From Mycobacterium bohemicum DSM 44277 (GTDB lineage Bacteria; Actinomycetota; Actinomycetes; Mycobacteriales; Mycobacteriaceae), in contig NZ_CSTD01000003.1 of assembly GCF_001053185.1 (NCBI RefSeq), positions 91,626 through 155,625 of the forward strand: DNA of 64,000 nt, given 5' to 3'. The translations under genes and the position numbers were made by a program. Of the stretch, positions 9,815 through 19,769 are shown in pieces. The notes beneath the pieces were generated by a model, which was not told where the DNA came from, searched no databases, and saw only the letters and a list, made by a program, of their open reading frames with translations. Position 1 is the stretch's first letter, and every line of letters begins with the position of its first letter.

Positions 9815-10252
9815 ATGGCACCCGAGGAGAAGCTCTCGGCGAAGGTGTCCACGGCCGCCTCCGACATGGCGTCCGACCTGGGCAGCTTCATCCGCGATCT
9901 GCGTGAGAACGCCCAGGTTTCGGTGCGGCAACTCGCTGAGCGATCCGGGGTCAGCAACCCGTATCTGAGCCAGGTCGAGCGCGGGCTGCGCAAACCGTCC
10001 GCGGACGTCCTCAACCAGATCGCCAAGGCCCTGCGCATTTCCGCCGAGGTGCTCTACGTACGCGCCGGGATCCTCGAGCCGAGCGAGAAGAGTCAGGTGC
10101 GTGACGCCATCGTCACCGACCTCGCGATCACGGAGCGCCAAAAGCAGGTCCTGCTCGACATTTACGCCTCGTTCGTGCAGCAAAACGAGTCCGCCGACGC
10201 GGTGGATCCCACGGGCGACGACGACGACGAGCACGACGCGCGGTCGGTGTAG
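9815..10252 (+). CDS. XRE-family regulator (Rv0474 family)
   Basis: 145 residues. The XRE helix-turn-helix covers residues ~22-80 (VSVRQLAERSGVSNPYLSQV). A short helical region and an acidic tail rich in Asp/Glu follow. The ATG at 9815 has AGGAG 7 nt upstream. It lies just before hbhA in the same direction, and the 12-bp inverted repeat at 9739 is placed to act as its own operator. Work on the M. tuberculosis homologue describes a copper-responsive regulator; nothing in this sequence proves metal binding. Confidence 0.87.
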   Translation: MAPEEKLSAKVSTAASDMASDLGSFIRDLRENAQVSVRQLAERSGVSNPYLSQVERGLRKPSADVLNQIAKALRISAEVLYVRAGILEPSEKSQVRDAIVTDLAITERQKQVLLDIYASFVQQNESADAVDPTGDDDDEHDARSV

Positions 10253-10359
10253 GTCAGCGGCCGCCCCGGTGACCGGAAAGGAAGAGATCAAGTCCCCTAG
10301 CTTCCACAACAGACAAGTAGTAACGCTGATAACAGAACAAACCGTGAAAGGGAAAAACC

Positions 10360-10953
10360 ATGGCTGACAACGCAAACATCGAGGACCTGAAGGCCCCCCT
10401 ACTGGCGGCGCTGGGCGCGGCCGACCTGGCGCTGGCCACCGTCAACGAGTTGATCGCGAACCTTCGTGACCGCGCCGAAGAGACCCGCACCGACACCCGC
10501 AGCCGGGTCGAGGAAAGCCGCGCGCGGCTGTCCAAGCTGCAGGAGGAGCTGCCCGAGCAGTTCACCGAGCTGCGGGAGAAGTTCACCAGCGAGGAGCTGC
10601 GCAAGGCCGCCGAGGGCTACCTCGAGGCGGCGACCAGCCGGTACAACGAGCTGGTCGAGCGCGGCGAGGCCGCGCTGGAGCGGCTGCGCAGCCAGCGCGC
10701 CATCGAGGACGCGTCGGCCCGCGCCGAAGGTTATGTGGACCAGGCCGTGGAGCTGACTCAGGAAGCGCTCGGCACCGTCGCGTCGCAGACCCGCGCCGTC
10801 GGTGAGCGTGCGGCCAAGCTGGTCGGCATCGAGCTGCCCAAGAAGGCCGAGGCCCCCAAGAAGGTCGTGGCCAAGAAGGCGCCGGAGAAGAAGCCCGTCG
10901 CCAAGAAGGCTCCCGCCAAGAAGGCGACCGCCAAGAAGGTCACCCAGAAGTAA
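10360..10953 (+). CDS. hbhA: Heparin-binding hemagglutinin HbhA
   Basis: 197 residues. HbhA is a surface adhesin binding heparan sulfate on epithelial cells. The first ~155 residues are heptad-rich and alpha-helical (coiled-coil oligomerisation). The last ~38 are Lys-Ala-Pro repeats ([12 protein letters not shown] and similar) that form the heparin-binding, methylated tail. AAAGGG precedes the ATG. The 107-bp gap upstream is relatively A+T-rich and should hold the promoter. A strong terminator follows directly. Confidence 0.95.
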   Translation: MADNANIEDLKAPLLAALGAADLALATVNELIANLRDRAEETRTDTRSRVEESRARLSKLQEELPEQFTELREKFTSEELRKAAEGYLEAATSRYNELVERGEAALERLRSQRAIEDASARAEGYVDQAVELTQEALGTVASQTRAVGERAAKLVGIELPKKAEAPKKVVAKKAPEKKPVAKKAPAKKATAKKVTQK

Positions 10954-10990
10954 GGCAGAAGCCGCCCGGGCCTGCCCGGACAAACAACAC

Positions 10991-11025
10991 CGACTCGGAG
11001 TCGCCGCCACGGCGACTCCGAGTCG
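10991..11025 (+). terminator. Intrinsic terminator after hbhA
   Basis: 16-nt perfect arms CGACTCGGAGTCGCCG and CGGCGACTCCGAGTCG with a 3-nt loop, followed by ACGTTTTGG. The hairpin starts 37 bp after the hbhA stop and should isolate hbhA from the next operon. Confidence 0.85.
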
Positions 11026-11058
11026 ACGTTTTGGACGGCGGCCGCATACCCTTGATGT

Positions 11059-11346
11059 GTGCCTCACCTCGTGGATAACGTCATGTTCGTTCTGCTCGTC
11101 GCCGTCTTGGTGACGACGGTGTACGCATTTGTCCACGCCGCGCTGCAACGAGGCGATGCCTACACGGCGGCCGATAAGCTGACCAAGCCGGTCTGGCTGG
11201 TGATCCTTGGCGTGGCCGTCGCCATGACGTCCCTCCTCTATCCCGTTTTCGGCGTGCTGGGAATGGTGATCGCCGCCTGCGCCGCCGGCGTGTACTTGGT
11301 CGACGTGCGACCCAAACTCCTCGAGATACAAGGGAAGTCACGCTAG
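11059..11346 (+). CDS. Small DUF2516 membrane protein (Rv0476 family)
   Basis: 95 residues from GTG 11059, or 87 from ATG 11083, the length remembered for Rv0476. Two or three hydrophobic helices span most of the protein ([48 protein letters not shown]). TACCCT at 11047-11052 lies 7 nt before the GTG, so a leaderless transcript starting at 11059 is plausible and no Shine-Dalgarno is seen. It begins a three-gene run with the secreted DUF2599 protein and deoC. Function unknown. Confidence 0.8.
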   Translation: MPHLVDNVMFVLLVAVLVTTVYAFVHAALQRGDAYTAADKLTKPVWLVILGVAVAMTSLLYPVFGVLGMVIAACAAGVYLVDVRPKLLEIQGKSR

Positions 11347-11351
11347 CGGGA

Positions 11352-11792
11352 ATGAAAGCCCTGCTGACGGCGCCGCTCGCGGCGCTGGTGGCCCTGCCGG
11401 GCGTCGTCCCGCCGGCCGCCGGGGCCGACCCCGGGGCGGGCGACGGCACCCCGAGTGCGGCCGCCGCGCCCCCCTACGTCGACCACGTCCAGTGGGCCCA
11501 GTGGCGTGGCCTGCCCAGCCTGCGCGTATATCCGACTCCGTCCGGCCGGGCGGCCGCCCGGCAGCCGGCGGCTGAGGCGTCGGCGAACGAAGCCTGGGCC
11601 GAGGTGCTCGCGCTGTCGCCCGACGCCGATACCCCCGGCATGCGCGCGCAGTTCCTCTGCCACTGGCAGTTCGCCGAATTCGCGCAGCCGGGCAAAGCCA
11701 GCTGGAACCTCGAGCCGTGGCGGCCGGTGGTCGACGACGCACAGATGGCGGCCTCCGGGTGCAATCCCGGCGGCCCGGAGGAGGCGTTCTAG
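11352..11792 (+). CDS. Secreted DUF2599 protein (Rv0477 family)
   Basis: 146 residues. A signal peptide is clear ([17 protein letters not shown], cleavage near the Ala-rich segment at 21-25). The mature part contains the DUF2599 domain with two cysteines ([10 protein letters not shown] and ASGCNPGG) likely to form a disulfide outside the membrane. It starts 5 bp after the preceding stop and its stop shares one base with the deoC start, so the genes form an operon. Function unknown. Confidence 0.83.
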   Translation: MKALLTAPLAALVALPGVVPPAAGADPGAGDGTPSAAAAPPYVDHVQWAQWRGLPSLRVYPTPSGRAAARQPAAEASANEAWAEVLALSPDADTPGMRAQFLCHWQFAEFAQPGKASWNLEPWRPVVDDAQMAASGCNPGGPEEAF

Positions 11793-12472
11793 TGGCGGGC
11801 CGACCGACGCGGGAGCAGGTGGCGGCGCTCGTCGACCACACGCTGCTCAAGCCCGAGGCCACCGGCGCCGACGTGGCCGCGCTCGTCGCCGAAGCGGCCG
11901 ACCTCGGCGTCTACGCGGTCTGCGTCTCGCCGTCGATGGTCCCGGTCGCCGTGCACGCCGGCTGTGGCGGCGTGCGGGTGGCCGCCGTGGCCGGGTTTCC
12001 CTCGGGCAAGCACGTGTCGTCGGTCAAGGCGCGCGAGGCGGGGATCGCCGTGGAATCCGGGGCGAGCGAGATCGACATGGTCATCGACGTCGGCGCCGCG
12101 CTGGCCGGACAACTCGCGGCGGTGCGGTCCGACATCGAGACGGTGCGCGCTGCGTGCCCGGCGGCCGTGCTCAAGGTGATCGTGGAGTCGGCGGTGTTAT
12201 TGGACCGGGCCGGTGAGGCCGCGCTGGCGGCCGCGTGCGTCGCCGCCGAGGATGCCGGCGCCGATTTCGTCAAGACCTCCACCGGTTTTCATCCCGCGGG
12301 CGGCGCGTCGGTGCGCGCCGTCTCGGTGATGGCGCGCGCCGTCGGCGGGCGGCTTGGGGTCAAGGCCAGCGGCGGCATCCGCACCGCCGACGACGCGTTG
12401 GCGATGCTGGATGCCGGCGCCACCAGGCTGGGCTTGTCGGGTACCCGGGCCGTGCTCGACGGGCTGGGTTAG
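11792..12472 (+). CDS. deoC: Deoxyribose-phosphate aldolase
   Basis: 226 residues, TIM barrel. It cleaves 2-deoxyribose-5-phosphate into acetaldehyde and glyceraldehyde-3-phosphate in deoxynucleoside salvage. The Schiff-base lysine lies in [11 protein letters not shown], and the second conserved lysine in [10 protein letters not shown]. The GTG at 11792 was chosen because GGAGGAGG lies 7 nt upstream and the N-terminus agrees with Rv0478; a longer frame would run inside the preceding gene. Confidence 0.93.
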   Translation: MAGRPTREQVAALVDHTLLKPEATGADVAALVAEAADLGVYAVCVSPSMVPVAVHAGCGGVRVAAVAGFPSGKHVSSVKAREAGIAVESGASEIDMVIDVGAALAGQLAAVRSDIETVRAACPAAVLKVIVESAVLLDRAGEAALAAACVAAEDAGADFVKTSTGFHPAGGASVRAVSVMARAVGGRLGVKASGGIRTADDALAMLDAGATRLGLSGTRAVLDGLG

Positions 12473-12493
12473 GCGCGACCGCCACCGAAGCCG

Positions 12494-13522
12494 TCAGATG
12501 TTGGCGAAGCAGGGGTCGGTGGTGTTGCTCGTCGGGATCGTCGCGTTCTGGGTGGAGAAGTGGGCGACCACTCCGCCGGAGGTCACCTGCACGCTGTCCG
12601 CGTGAATCCCCAACGGGAAGTTCTTCGTCAGGTTGGAGGTGAAGTCGTCCAGCGTCGACTGCACGGACTCCTTCGGCATCGTGAAGCCGAGCGCGTTGAA
12701 CGTCTCGATCTGCAGCTCGATGCCGTTGCCGGACACCACGGGCTTGGCCGTGATGTTGTCCAGCATCCCCTTCAACTCGATGGTGCCGTCGGCGGGATGG
12801 GTCGTGACGCTGTTGGTGACGAAGGGACCGAGAACCGGGATCGCGTTTTGCACCGACTCCTTGATCCCGTCGCTGGTCCAGTTGATGGTCGCATCCAGCG
12901 AGCCGATGGTGCCCTTGGAGTTGGACGTGCTCTTCAACTGGACGTCGCGGATGTTGAGGTCGAGCTTCATGCCCTTGGCGTCGCGGAGCTGGTTGCCGGC
13001 CGTCTGCACGGAGATGTTGGTGTAGTGCTTGGTGGCCTGCTGCCAGAGCATCAGCGGGGTGACGCCGAAGGACGCGGTGGCCTGGTCCTTGACCTCGCAG
13101 GCGACCGCCTGGGCGACCTTGCTGTCGGCCACGTGGCGGGCGTACAGCTCGAGCCCGACGAGCCCGGCGATGACCAGCGCGACCACGATGATGCACACCA
13201 GCAGGATGGACAGCGGGTCGCGAAGGAAGCGTCGTTTCTTCTTGCCCGCTGCCGGCCCTTCCTCGGGAGTGGGCAACTTCTCCGTCGGCGGAGCGGGGGG
13301 CGTGGGCGGCGGCGGATAGGCGGGCGCGTTGGCGTTCGGGTGCGGCGCGGCGATCCGTTCGGTCTGCCCGGGCATCTGAACGGGCGCGGGCGGCGGTGAC
13401 TGGGCCGGGCCGCCCGTGTTGATGCGCTCAGTGGGGCGCTCGGTGGGAGGCTGGCCGAACGGGCCTTGGGCGCCGGGACGGGTCGGCGGGCCCTGGTTCG
13501 GAGGTCCTTGTGGGTTCGTCAC
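12494..13522 (-). CDS. Proline-rich membrane protein with LmeA-like (DUF2993) domain
   Basis: 342 residues, matching Rv0479c. Residues 1-90 are Pro/Gly-rich and disordered, followed by a KKKRR stop-transfer cluster and one transmembrane helix at ~104-125. The remainder is a DUF2993 domain facing outward. In this family LmeA binds phosphoinositides and supports mannan elongation, so a lipid-binding envelope role is reasonable but unproven. The GTG start overlaps the CN-hydrolase stop by 4 nt, so the two are translationally coupled. Confidence 0.83.
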   Translation of the reverse strand: MTNPQGPPNQGPPTRPGAQGPFGQPPTERPTERINTGGPAQSPPPAPVQMPGQTERIAAPHPNANAPAYPPPPTPPAPPTEKLPTPEEGPAAGKKKRRFLRDPLSILLVCIIVVALVIAGLVGLELYARHVADSKVAQAVACEVKDQATASFGVTPLMLWQQATKHYTNISVQTAGNQLRDAKGMKLDLNIRDVQLKSTSNSKGTIGSLDATINWTSDGIKESVQNAIPVLGPFVTNSVTTHPADGTIELKGMLDNITAKPVVSGNGIELQIETFNALGFTMPKESVQSTLDDFTSNLTKNFPLGIHADSVQVTSGGVVAHFSTQNATIPTSNTTDPCFANI

Positions 13523-14340
13523 CCAGTCGATTGTGCCCTATCGATCTGAGCAAACTCTGAGTGGTTTCGCAGCACCGCGATGCTCTCGCGGGCCTTCCGC
13601 ACCTGATCGACGTCGATGTCGGCGACCACCAGTTGCGGGCTCGGGCCGGCGGATGCGAGCACTTCGCCGAACGGCGAGGCGATCAGGCTGCCTCCCACGC
13701 CCGTCGGCGCTCCCGAGCCGGTCAGGGCTTCGCCGGGGTTGGCCTGACCGACCGCCGCGACGTAGCTCATGGAGTCCAGCGCGCGGGCCCGGGCCAGCAA
13801 CGTCCACTGCTCGAGTTTGCCGGGTCCGGCCCCCCAGGAGGCGCACACCACCATCACCTGGGCCCCGCGCCGCGCGAGCTCGGTGTAGAGGCCGGGGAAT
13901 CGGACGTCATAGCAAATCGACAGGCCGACCCCGATGCCGTCGACCGTCAGCACCACCGGCTCGCGGCCGGGGGCGACGGTGCGCGACTCGGTGAACCCGA
14001 ACGCGTCGTAGAGGTGAATCTTGTCGTAGTGCCCGTCCGGCTGGTCGATCCCGGCCGCGATCAGCGTGTTGGTGACCCGACCGTCGTCGGCGGGGGCGAA
14101 CATGCCGGCGATCACGGCGATGCCCGCGTCCGCGGCGATGCGGCGCACCCCGTTGGCCCACGGCCCGTCGACAGGCTCGGCGATCGGGCGCAACGGGACG
14201 CCGAACCGGCACATGGCCGCCTCCGGGAACACCACGAGTTGCGCGCCCGCGTCGGCCGCCCGGTTGGTGTACTCGCGGACCACCTGCAGATTCGCCGCGG
14301 GATCGGTGCCGCTGAGGATCTGGGCCAGGGCGATTCGCAT
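13519..14340 (-). CDS. Carbon-nitrogen hydrolase (nitrilase superfamily)
   Basis: 273 residues with the complete catalytic triad: Glu40 (VVFPE), Lys107 (HYDKIHLYD) and Cys143 (SICYDVRFP). It should hydrolyse a small amide; the motif set resembles the Nit/omega-amidase branch, which repairs deaminated glutathione or clears alpha-keto acid monoamides. The exact substrate is inference. It matches Rv0480c and is coupled to the downstream DUF2993 protein. Confidence 0.87.
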   Translation of the reverse strand: MRIALAQILSGTDPAANLQVVREYTNRAADAGAQLVVFPEAAMCRFGVPLRPIAEPVDGPWANGVRRIAADAGIAVIAGMFAPADDGRVTNTLIAAGIDQPDGHYDKIHLYDAFGFTESRTVAPGREPVVLTVDGIGVGLSICYDVRFPGLYTELARRGAQVMVVCASWGAGPGKLEQWTLLARARALDSMSYVAAVGQANPGEALTGSGAPTGVGGSLIASPFGEVLASAGPSPQLVVADIDVDQVRKARESIAVLRNHSEFAQIDRAQSTG

Positions 14341-14380
14341 GTGCGCCAGCCTAGGCGGGCGATTAGGGCTAGGCCCGGCG

Positions 14381-14917
14381 TCAGCCGTTGTTCGCGATCC
14401 AGGCGGTGGTGAACTCTTGTTCCCTGCTCACCAATTGCGCCAGGTGGGTGCCGATCAGCCGCTCCACCTTGCCGCCGATGAGCGGCACCCGCACGTGAAC
14501 GTCGACCTGGAACGCGAGCCGGGCGCCGCCGGACTCCGCGATCGGCGCCAGCTCTGCCGTGCCCGACACCTGGACCGGGGTGTCGACGATCGAACCCGCG
14601 ATCGACGCGGTCGCGACGCCGTCGACGACCGGTCCCCAGGTTTCGGCGCGCCGGACGCACAGGTCGCCGCGGTGCAGCTGCTTGACGATGGCGTGCAGGT
14701 TGTGGCTGCGCACCATTTGCAGCGTGACGACCTCGACGCTGCCTTTAACGCCATCGAACCCGTCGTCGGACTCGCCGACGCGCATCAACTCCAGCCGCGC
14801 CTCGTCGACGGGGATGTCGGCCAGCCTCTCCTGCCAGTACCGCTCCTCGAGGAAGGCCCGGTGCACCGTTTCGACGCTTTGCTCGTATTCGGCCGTCAAC
14901 TCGAATGAACGCGGCAT
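14381..14917 (-). CDS. DUF2505 protein (Rv0481c family)
   Basis: 178 residues. A single DUF2505 domain with a START/SRPBCC-like pattern: an N-terminal FELTAEYEQSVETVHRAF segment, alternating beta strands, and a long C-terminal helix (VERLIGTHLAQLVSREQEF). Such folds bind hydrophobic ligands, but none is known here. No signal peptide or membrane segment. It is divergent from murB with a 26-bp gap, so the two promoters must overlap. Confidence 0.8.
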   Translation of the reverse strand: MPRSFELTAEYEQSVETVHRAFLEERYWQERLADIPVDEARLELMRVGESDDGFDGVKGSVEVVTLQMVRSHNLHAIVKQLHRGDLCVRRAETWGPVVDGVATASIAGSIVDTPVQVSGTAELAPIAESGGARLAFQVDVHVRVPLIGGKVERLIGTHLAQLVSREQEFTTAWIANNG

Positions 14918-14943
14918 AGCTGGCCAGGCTACCGTTACGGCCC

Positions 14944-16053
14944 ATGAAATCGAGCGGTGCCGGTTCGCTCTTCGCCGGTGCGCGCGTCGCCGAGCGGGTG
15001 CCGCTGGCGCCGCTGACGACGCTGCGGATCGGGCCGGTGGCGCGGCGCCTGATCACCTGCCTCACCACCGAGCAGGTGATCGCCGTGGTGCGGCAGCTTG
15101 ACTGCGATGCCGCCCCTGGCGCTGCGAATCACCCCGTGCTCCTCTTCGCCGGCGGCTCCAACCTGGTGATCGCCGAGGCCCTCGCCGACGTGACCGCCGT
15201 GCGGCTGGCCAACCACGGCATCACCGTCGACGGCGACCTGCTGCGCGCGGAGGCGGGCGCCGTGTGGGACGACGTGGTGGTGGCCGCGATCGACCACGGT
15301 CTGGGCGGACTGGAATGCCTGTCCGGCATCCCCGGATCCGCCGGCGCCACGCCCGTACAGAACGTCGGCGCCTACGGAACCGAGGTGTCCGACACGATCA
15401 CCCGGGTCAGGGTCCTCGAACGCGGCAGCGGTGAGGTGCGCTGGGTGCCGGGCGCCGAGCTCGGCTTCGGGTATCGCACCAGTGCCTTGAAGCGAGCGAA
15501 CCCAACCGGTCTCGAAATCCCTTGGGTGGTACTGGAAGTCGAGTTCGCGCTGGACGCGTCGGGCCGCAGCGCACCGCTGCGTTACGGCGAGTTGGCCGCC
15601 GAGCTCGATGTCGGCCCCGGCGAGCGCGCGGACCCGAACGCCGTCCGCCAGGCGGTGTTGCGGCTGCGGGCCCGCAAGGGGATGGTGCTCGACCCGGCCG
15701 ACCACGACACCTGGAGCGTGGGCTCCTTCTTCACCAACCCCGTCGTCGCACCGGACGTCTACGAGCGGGTGGCCCGGGGGGCGGCCGGCCCGGTTCCGCA
15801 CTACCCGGCCCCGGACGGGGTCAAAATGGCCGCCGGCTGGCTGGTGGAACACGCCGGCTTCGGCAAGGGCTACCCCGACGAGGCGACGGCGCGCTGCCGG
15901 CTGTCCACCAAGCACGCGCTCGCCCTGACCAACAGGGGGGGCGCCACCGCCGAGGACGTGATCGCCCTGGCGCGCATCGTCCGCGACGGCGTCCGCGATG
16001 TGTTTGGTATCACACTGCAACCCGAGCCGGTCCTGCTCGGGTGCGGACTCTAG
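14944..16053 (+). CDS. murB: UDP-N-acetylenolpyruvoylglucosamine reductase
   Basis: 369 residues, the exact M. tuberculosis length. MurB reduces the enolpyruvyl group of UDP-GlcNAc-enolpyruvate with NADPH and FAD to give UDP-MurNAc for peptidoglycan. The FAD-binding PP-loop motif is FAGGSNLVI (from residue 68). The catalytic serine is in GSFFTNP and the catalytic Glu361 in QPEPVLLG. This is the type I arrangement. It is followed by lprQ, another peptidoglycan gene. Confidence 0.96.
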   Translation: MKSSGAGSLFAGARVAERVPLAPLTTLRIGPVARRLITCLTTEQVIAVVRQLDCDAAPGAANHPVLLFAGGSNLVIAEALADVTAVRLANHGITVDGDLLRAEAGAVWDDVVVAAIDHGLGGLECLSGIPGSAGATPVQNVGAYGTEVSDTITRVRVLERGSGEVRWVPGAELGFGYRTSALKRANPTGLEIPWVVLEVEFALDASGRSAPLRYGELAAELDVGPGERADPNAVRQAVLRLRARKGMVLDPADHDTWSVGSFFTNPVVAPDVYERVARGAAGPVPHYPAPDGVKMAAGWLVEHAGFGKGYPDEATARCRLSTKHALALTNRGGATAEDVIALARIVRDGVRDVFGITLQPEPVLLGCGL

Positions 16054-16135
16054 CTCCCATTTCCAGAGGCTTCGCGCCCCGACCTCGAATTGTCGTGGCG
16101 GGCGGGACCCGTTTGTGCCGGTATCTTTGGTGGAT

Positions 16136-17497
16136 GTGAGCCCGCCCCGCACCCCCCTGCCGGTCAACCGCCGCATGGCGTTGGCGGCCCTGGGACTTGG
16201 TGTGCTGGCTCCCGGCACGCTGGCCGCGTGCGCCGGAACGGCGGCCAAGCAGGCGGAGAAGAAGGAGCCGCCCGCGGCGACGCTGAAGTTCCAGCCCGCC
16301 GACGCGACCGAGAACGTGGTGCCGATCGCCCCGATCAGCGTCGAGGTCCACGACGGCTGGTTCCAGCGCGTCGCGTTGACGAACTCGGCGGGCAAGGCGG
16401 TCGCGGGCGTGTTCAACCAGGACCGGACCGTCTTCACCACCACCGAGCCGCTGGGCTACGACTCCGTCTACACCTGGAGCGGCTCGGCGGTCGGGCACAA
16501 CGGCAAGGCCGTTCCCATCGCCGGCAAGTTCACCACCGTCAGCCCGACCAAGAAGGTCGGCGGGGCGTTCCAGCTGGCCGACGGCCAGACCGTGGGCATC
16601 GCGGCGCCGATCATCATCCAGTTCGACGCCCCGATCAGCGACAAGGCCGCCGTCGAGCGGGCGCTGACCGTCACCACCAACCCGCCCGTGGAGGGCAGTT
16701 GGGCCTGGCTGCCCGACGAGCGCCAGGGCGCCCGGGTGCACTACCGCACCCGCGAGTACTACCCCGCGGGCACCACCGTGAACGTCGACGCCAAGCTCTA
16801 CGGGGTGCCGTACGGCGACGGCGCCTACGGCGCCGACGACATCTCGCTGAACATCAGCATCGGGCGCCGGCAGGTGGTCAAGGCCGAGGTGACCTCGCAC
16901 CGCATCCAGGTCGTCACCGACGCGGGCGTGATCATGGACTTCCCGTGCAGCTACGGCGAGGCGGACAAGGCGCGCAACGTCACCCGCAACGGCATCCACG
17001 TCGTCACCGAGAAGTACTCGGACTTCTACATGTCCAACCCCGCCGCCGGCTACACCAACGCCCACGAACGCTGGGCGGTGCGCATCTCCAACAACGGCGA
17101 GTTCATCCACGCCAACCCGTCGAGCGCGGGCGCGCAGGGCAACAGCAACGTCACCAACGGCTGCATCAACCTCTCGACCGGCGACGCCGAGCAGTACTAC
17201 CAGACAGCGATCTACGGCGACCCCGTCGAGGTGACCGGCAGCTCGATCCAGCTGTCCTACTCCGACGGCGACATCTGGGACTGGGCCGTGGACTGGGACA
17301 CCTGGGTGTCGATGTCGGCCCTGCCGCCCCCGTCGGCGCATCCGCCGTCGACGCAGATCCCGGTGACCGCGCCGGTCACGCCGTCTACCGCGCCCAGCTT
17401 GTCGGGCACGCCCACGACGACAACGACGACGACTTCGACGACGACGACTTCGACTACTCCGACTACGACGACGTCGAGCCCGGGTCCCGGCGGTTGA
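16136..17497 (+). CDS. lprQ: L,D-transpeptidase lipoprotein LprQ
   Basis: 453 residues from GTG 16136. It forms 3-3 crosslinks in peptidoglycan. The N-terminus has RR at 12-13, a hydrophobic stretch and a lipobox LAAC with Cys32. Two Ig-like domains precede the YkuD domain, with His325 and catalytic Cys343 in NGCINLS. The C-terminal tail is a Thr-rich low-complexity run that differs from the M. tuberculosis tail. TATCTT at 16122-16127 suggests a leaderless start near 16136; GTG 16115 is an in-frame alternative. The last 35 nt overlap the convergent SDR gene. Confidence 0.9.
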   Translation: MSPPRTPLPVNRRMALAALGLGVLAPGTLAACAGTAAKQAEKKEPPAATLKFQPADATENVVPIAPISVEVHDGWFQRVALTNSAGKAVAGVFNQDRTVFTTTEPLGYDSVYTWSGSAVGHNGKAVPIAGKFTTVSPTKKVGGAFQLADGQTVGIAAPIIIQFDAPISDKAAVERALTVTTNPPVEGSWAWLPDERQGARVHYRTREYYPAGTTVNVDAKLYGVPYGDGAYGADDISLNISIGRRQVVKAEVTSHRIQVVTDAGVIMDFPCSYGEADKARNVTRNGIHVVTEKYSDFYMSNPAAGYTNAHERWAVRISNNGEFIHANPSSAGAQGNSNVTNGCINLSTGDAEQYYQTAIYGDPVEVTGSSIQLSYSDGDIWDWAVDWDTWVSMSALPPPSAHPPSTQIPVTAPVTPSTAPSLSGTPTTTTTTTSTTTTSTTPTTTTSSPGPGG

Positions 17498-18230
17498 ACC
17501 GCGTGGCGCTCGCCTGGTCGCGGGGCTTCATGACGATCAGGTCCAGGTCGACGTGCGAGGGCCGGGAGGCGACGAACCCGATCACCTCGGCGACGTCGGC
17601 CGCCACCAACGGTGTGATGCCGGTATAGACCGAGTCCGCCCGCTGCTGGTCGCCGCCGAAACGCAGCACAGAGAACTCGGTTTCGACCGCTCCGGGCGCA
17701 ATCTCTGTGAGCCGCACCGGTTTTCCCAACAGCTCGCCGCGCAGGGTGCGGTGTAGCGCCCCCTGCGCGTGCTTGGCCGCCGTGTAGCCGGAGCCGCCGT
17801 CGTAAACCTCAAGCGCCGCAACCGAAGTGACGGTGACGATCAGGCCGTCACCGGACTCTATCAGCTTGGGCAGCAGGGCGCGGGTGACGCGCAGCGTGCC
17901 CAGCACGTTGGTTTCCCACATCCACCGCCAGTGCTCGAGGTCGGCGTCGGCGACCGGCTCCAGGCCACGGGCGCCGCCGGCGTTGTTGACCAGGACGTCG
18001 ACCCGCGTCAATTTGTCGGCCAGCGCGGTGACGGCGGCGTCGTCGGTGACGTCCGCCGCAATCGCGGTGCCGCCGATCTCACGGGCCAGGGCCTCGATCC
18101 GGTCGGCCCGGCGGGCCACCGCGACGACGTGGAACCCCTGAGCAGCGAGGTTGCGGGCGGTCGCCTCGCCGATGCCGGAGCTGGCGCCGGTCACGACCGC
18201 GACGCGTTCATTCCTGATATTTCCAGCCAT
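17463..18230 (-). CDS. Short-chain dehydrogenase/reductase (Rv0484c family)
   Basis: 255 residues. A classical SDR: the cofactor motif [12 protein letters not shown] near the N-terminus, NNAG, a catalytic Ser in TVTSVAA, and YTAAK as the catalytic Tyr/Lys. It should be an NAD(P)-dependent oxidoreductase; the substrate is unknown. The ATG at 18230 was chosen because AAGG lies 9 nt upstream and it matches the homologue's MAG start. Its 3' end is antisense to the lprQ Thr-rich tail, and its last residues (RRDPGSTSS) are dictated by that overlap. Confidence 0.87.
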   Translation of the reverse strand: MAGNIRNERVAVVTGASSGIGEATARNLAAQGFHVVAVARRADRIEALAREIGGTAIAADVTDDAAVTALADKLTRVDVLVNNAGGARGLEPVADADLEHWRWMWETNVLGTLRVTRALLPKLIESGDGLIVTVTSVAALEVYDGGSGYTAAKHAQGALHRTLRGELLGKPVRLTEIAPGAVETEFSVLRFGGDQQRADSVYTGITPLVAADVAEVIGFVASRPSHVDLDLIVMKPRDQASATRFNRRDPGSTSS

Positions 18231-18402
18231 CGAAACAACCTTAGTCAACGTGCTAAATTTGCCGGGTGCACCTCAGCGCCCTGTCCAGCACCACCACCGC
18301 GTGTCTTTGCGCGGCGGGTGCGTGTTGTTGCCGCGCACTTCGCCGCTCCTGACTTTCAGGTGTGGCCAAGCCGGCCATCGAAACTCGGACAAAAGGACGC
18401 TC

Positions 18403-19701
18403 GTGCGCACGAATACCCTCACCCACAGCTTTCCCACCCATTATCGGCGGTCGCACCGCCAAATCCTGCCGCCGGCGCTGCACATCGCCGACTCCGCGGC
18501 GGCATCGGTCTTCCGCGCGGTCCGGTTGCGCGGCCCGGTGGGCCGTGACGTCATCGCCGGGGTGACCTCGCTGAGCATCGCGACGGTCAACCGCCAGGTG
18601 ATCGCGCTGCTCGATGCAGGCCTGCTCCGCGAGCGCGCCGACCTGGCCGTTTCCGGCGCCATCGGGCGCCCGCGGGTGCCCGTCGAGATCAACCACGAGC
18701 CGTTCGTGACCCTGGGCATCCACATCGGCGCGCGCACCACCAGCATCGTGGCCACCGACCTGTTCGGCCGCACGCTGGACACCGTCGAGACCCCGACGCC
18801 CCGCAGTCCCGCGGGGGCGGCGCTGGCGTCGCTGGCCGAAAGCGCCGGCCGATACCTGCGGCGCTGGCACCGGCGCCGCCCGCTGTGGGTCGGGGTGGCG
18901 ACGGGCGGCACGGTCGACGGCGCCACCGGTCACGTCGACCACCCGCGGCTGGGGTGGCGTCAGGCGCCGGTCGGGCCGGTGCTGGCCGACGCCCTGCGGC
19001 TGCCGGTCTCGGTGGCCTCCCACGTGGACGCCATGGCCGGCGCCGAGCTGTTGCTGGGAATGCGGCGATTCGCGCCGAGCTCACCGACGAGCCTGTACGT
19101 CTACGCCCGCGAGACCGTGGGGTACGCGTTGGTGATCGGCGGGCGGGTGCACTGCCCGGCCAGCGGTCCGGGCACCATCGCCGGGCTGCCCGCGCACTCC
19201 GAGTTGCTCGGCGGCACCGGTCAATTGGAGTCCACGGTCAGCGACGAAGCCGTCCTGGCCGCGGCGCGCCGGCTCAAGGTCGTCCCGCCCGCCCCCGCCG
19301 GCGGGGGCAACGGGTCGGCATCGGCCATCACCGACCTGCTCAGGTTCGCCCGCGCCGGGAACCCCCAGGCCAAGGATTTGCTGGACGAGCGCGCCCGGGT
19401 GCTCGGCGAGGCGGTCGCGCTGATGCGCGACATGCTCAACCCGGACGATCTGGTGGTCGGCGGCCAAGCCTTCACCGAATACCCCGAGGGGATGGAGCAC
19501 GTGGTGGCGGCGTTCGCCGCCCGCTCGATCCTGCCGCCGCGGGACATCCGCGTCACGGTGTTCGGCAACCGGGTGCAGGAGGCCGGGGCCGGCACGGTGT
19601 CGCTGGCCGGGTTGTATGCCGACCCGCTCGGCGCGATGCGGCGCGCCGGGGTCATCAACTCCCCGCTGGCCCAGGTCGCCGTCGACGAAGCGCCCGCCTG
19701 A
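18403..19701 (+). CDS. ROK-family transcriptional regulator (Rv0485 family)
   Basis: 432 residues. An N-terminal winged HTH ([21 protein letters not shown]) is followed by a ROK sugar-kinase-like domain with the ATP/phosphate motif region [18 protein letters not shown]. The usual kinase DG motif is not obvious, so it is likely a regulator only. In M. tuberculosis the homologue regulates a PE/PPE pair. The GTG at 18403 has AAGGA closely upstream; longer frames run into a non-coding gap. It ends 68 bp before mshA. Confidence 0.86.
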   Translation: MRTNTLTHSFPTHYRRSHRQILPPALHIADSAAASVFRAVRLRGPVGRDVIAGVTSLSIATVNRQVIALLDAGLLRERADLAVSGAIGRPRVPVEINHEPFVTLGIHIGARTTSIVATDLFGRTLDTVETPTPRSPAGAALASLAESAGRYLRRWHRRRPLWVGVATGGTVDGATGHVDHPRLGWRQAPVGPVLADALRLPVSVASHVDAMAGAELLLGMRRFAPSSPTSLYVYARETVGYALVIGGRVHCPASGPGTIAGLPAHSELLGGTGQLESTVSDEAVLAAARRLKVVPPAPAGGGNGSASAITDLLRFARAGNPQAKDLLDERARVLGEAVALMRDMLNPDDLVVGGQAFTEYPEGMEHVVAAFAARSILPPRDIRVTVFGNRVQEAGAGTVSLAGLYADPLGAMRRAGVINSPLAQVAVDEAPA

Positions 19702-19769
19702 GGCGGGACGGGTTCAGCCGCGGCTGCGCGCCTGAACCCGTGCGGCCACCGTGCTGTAAAGATGAGAGT

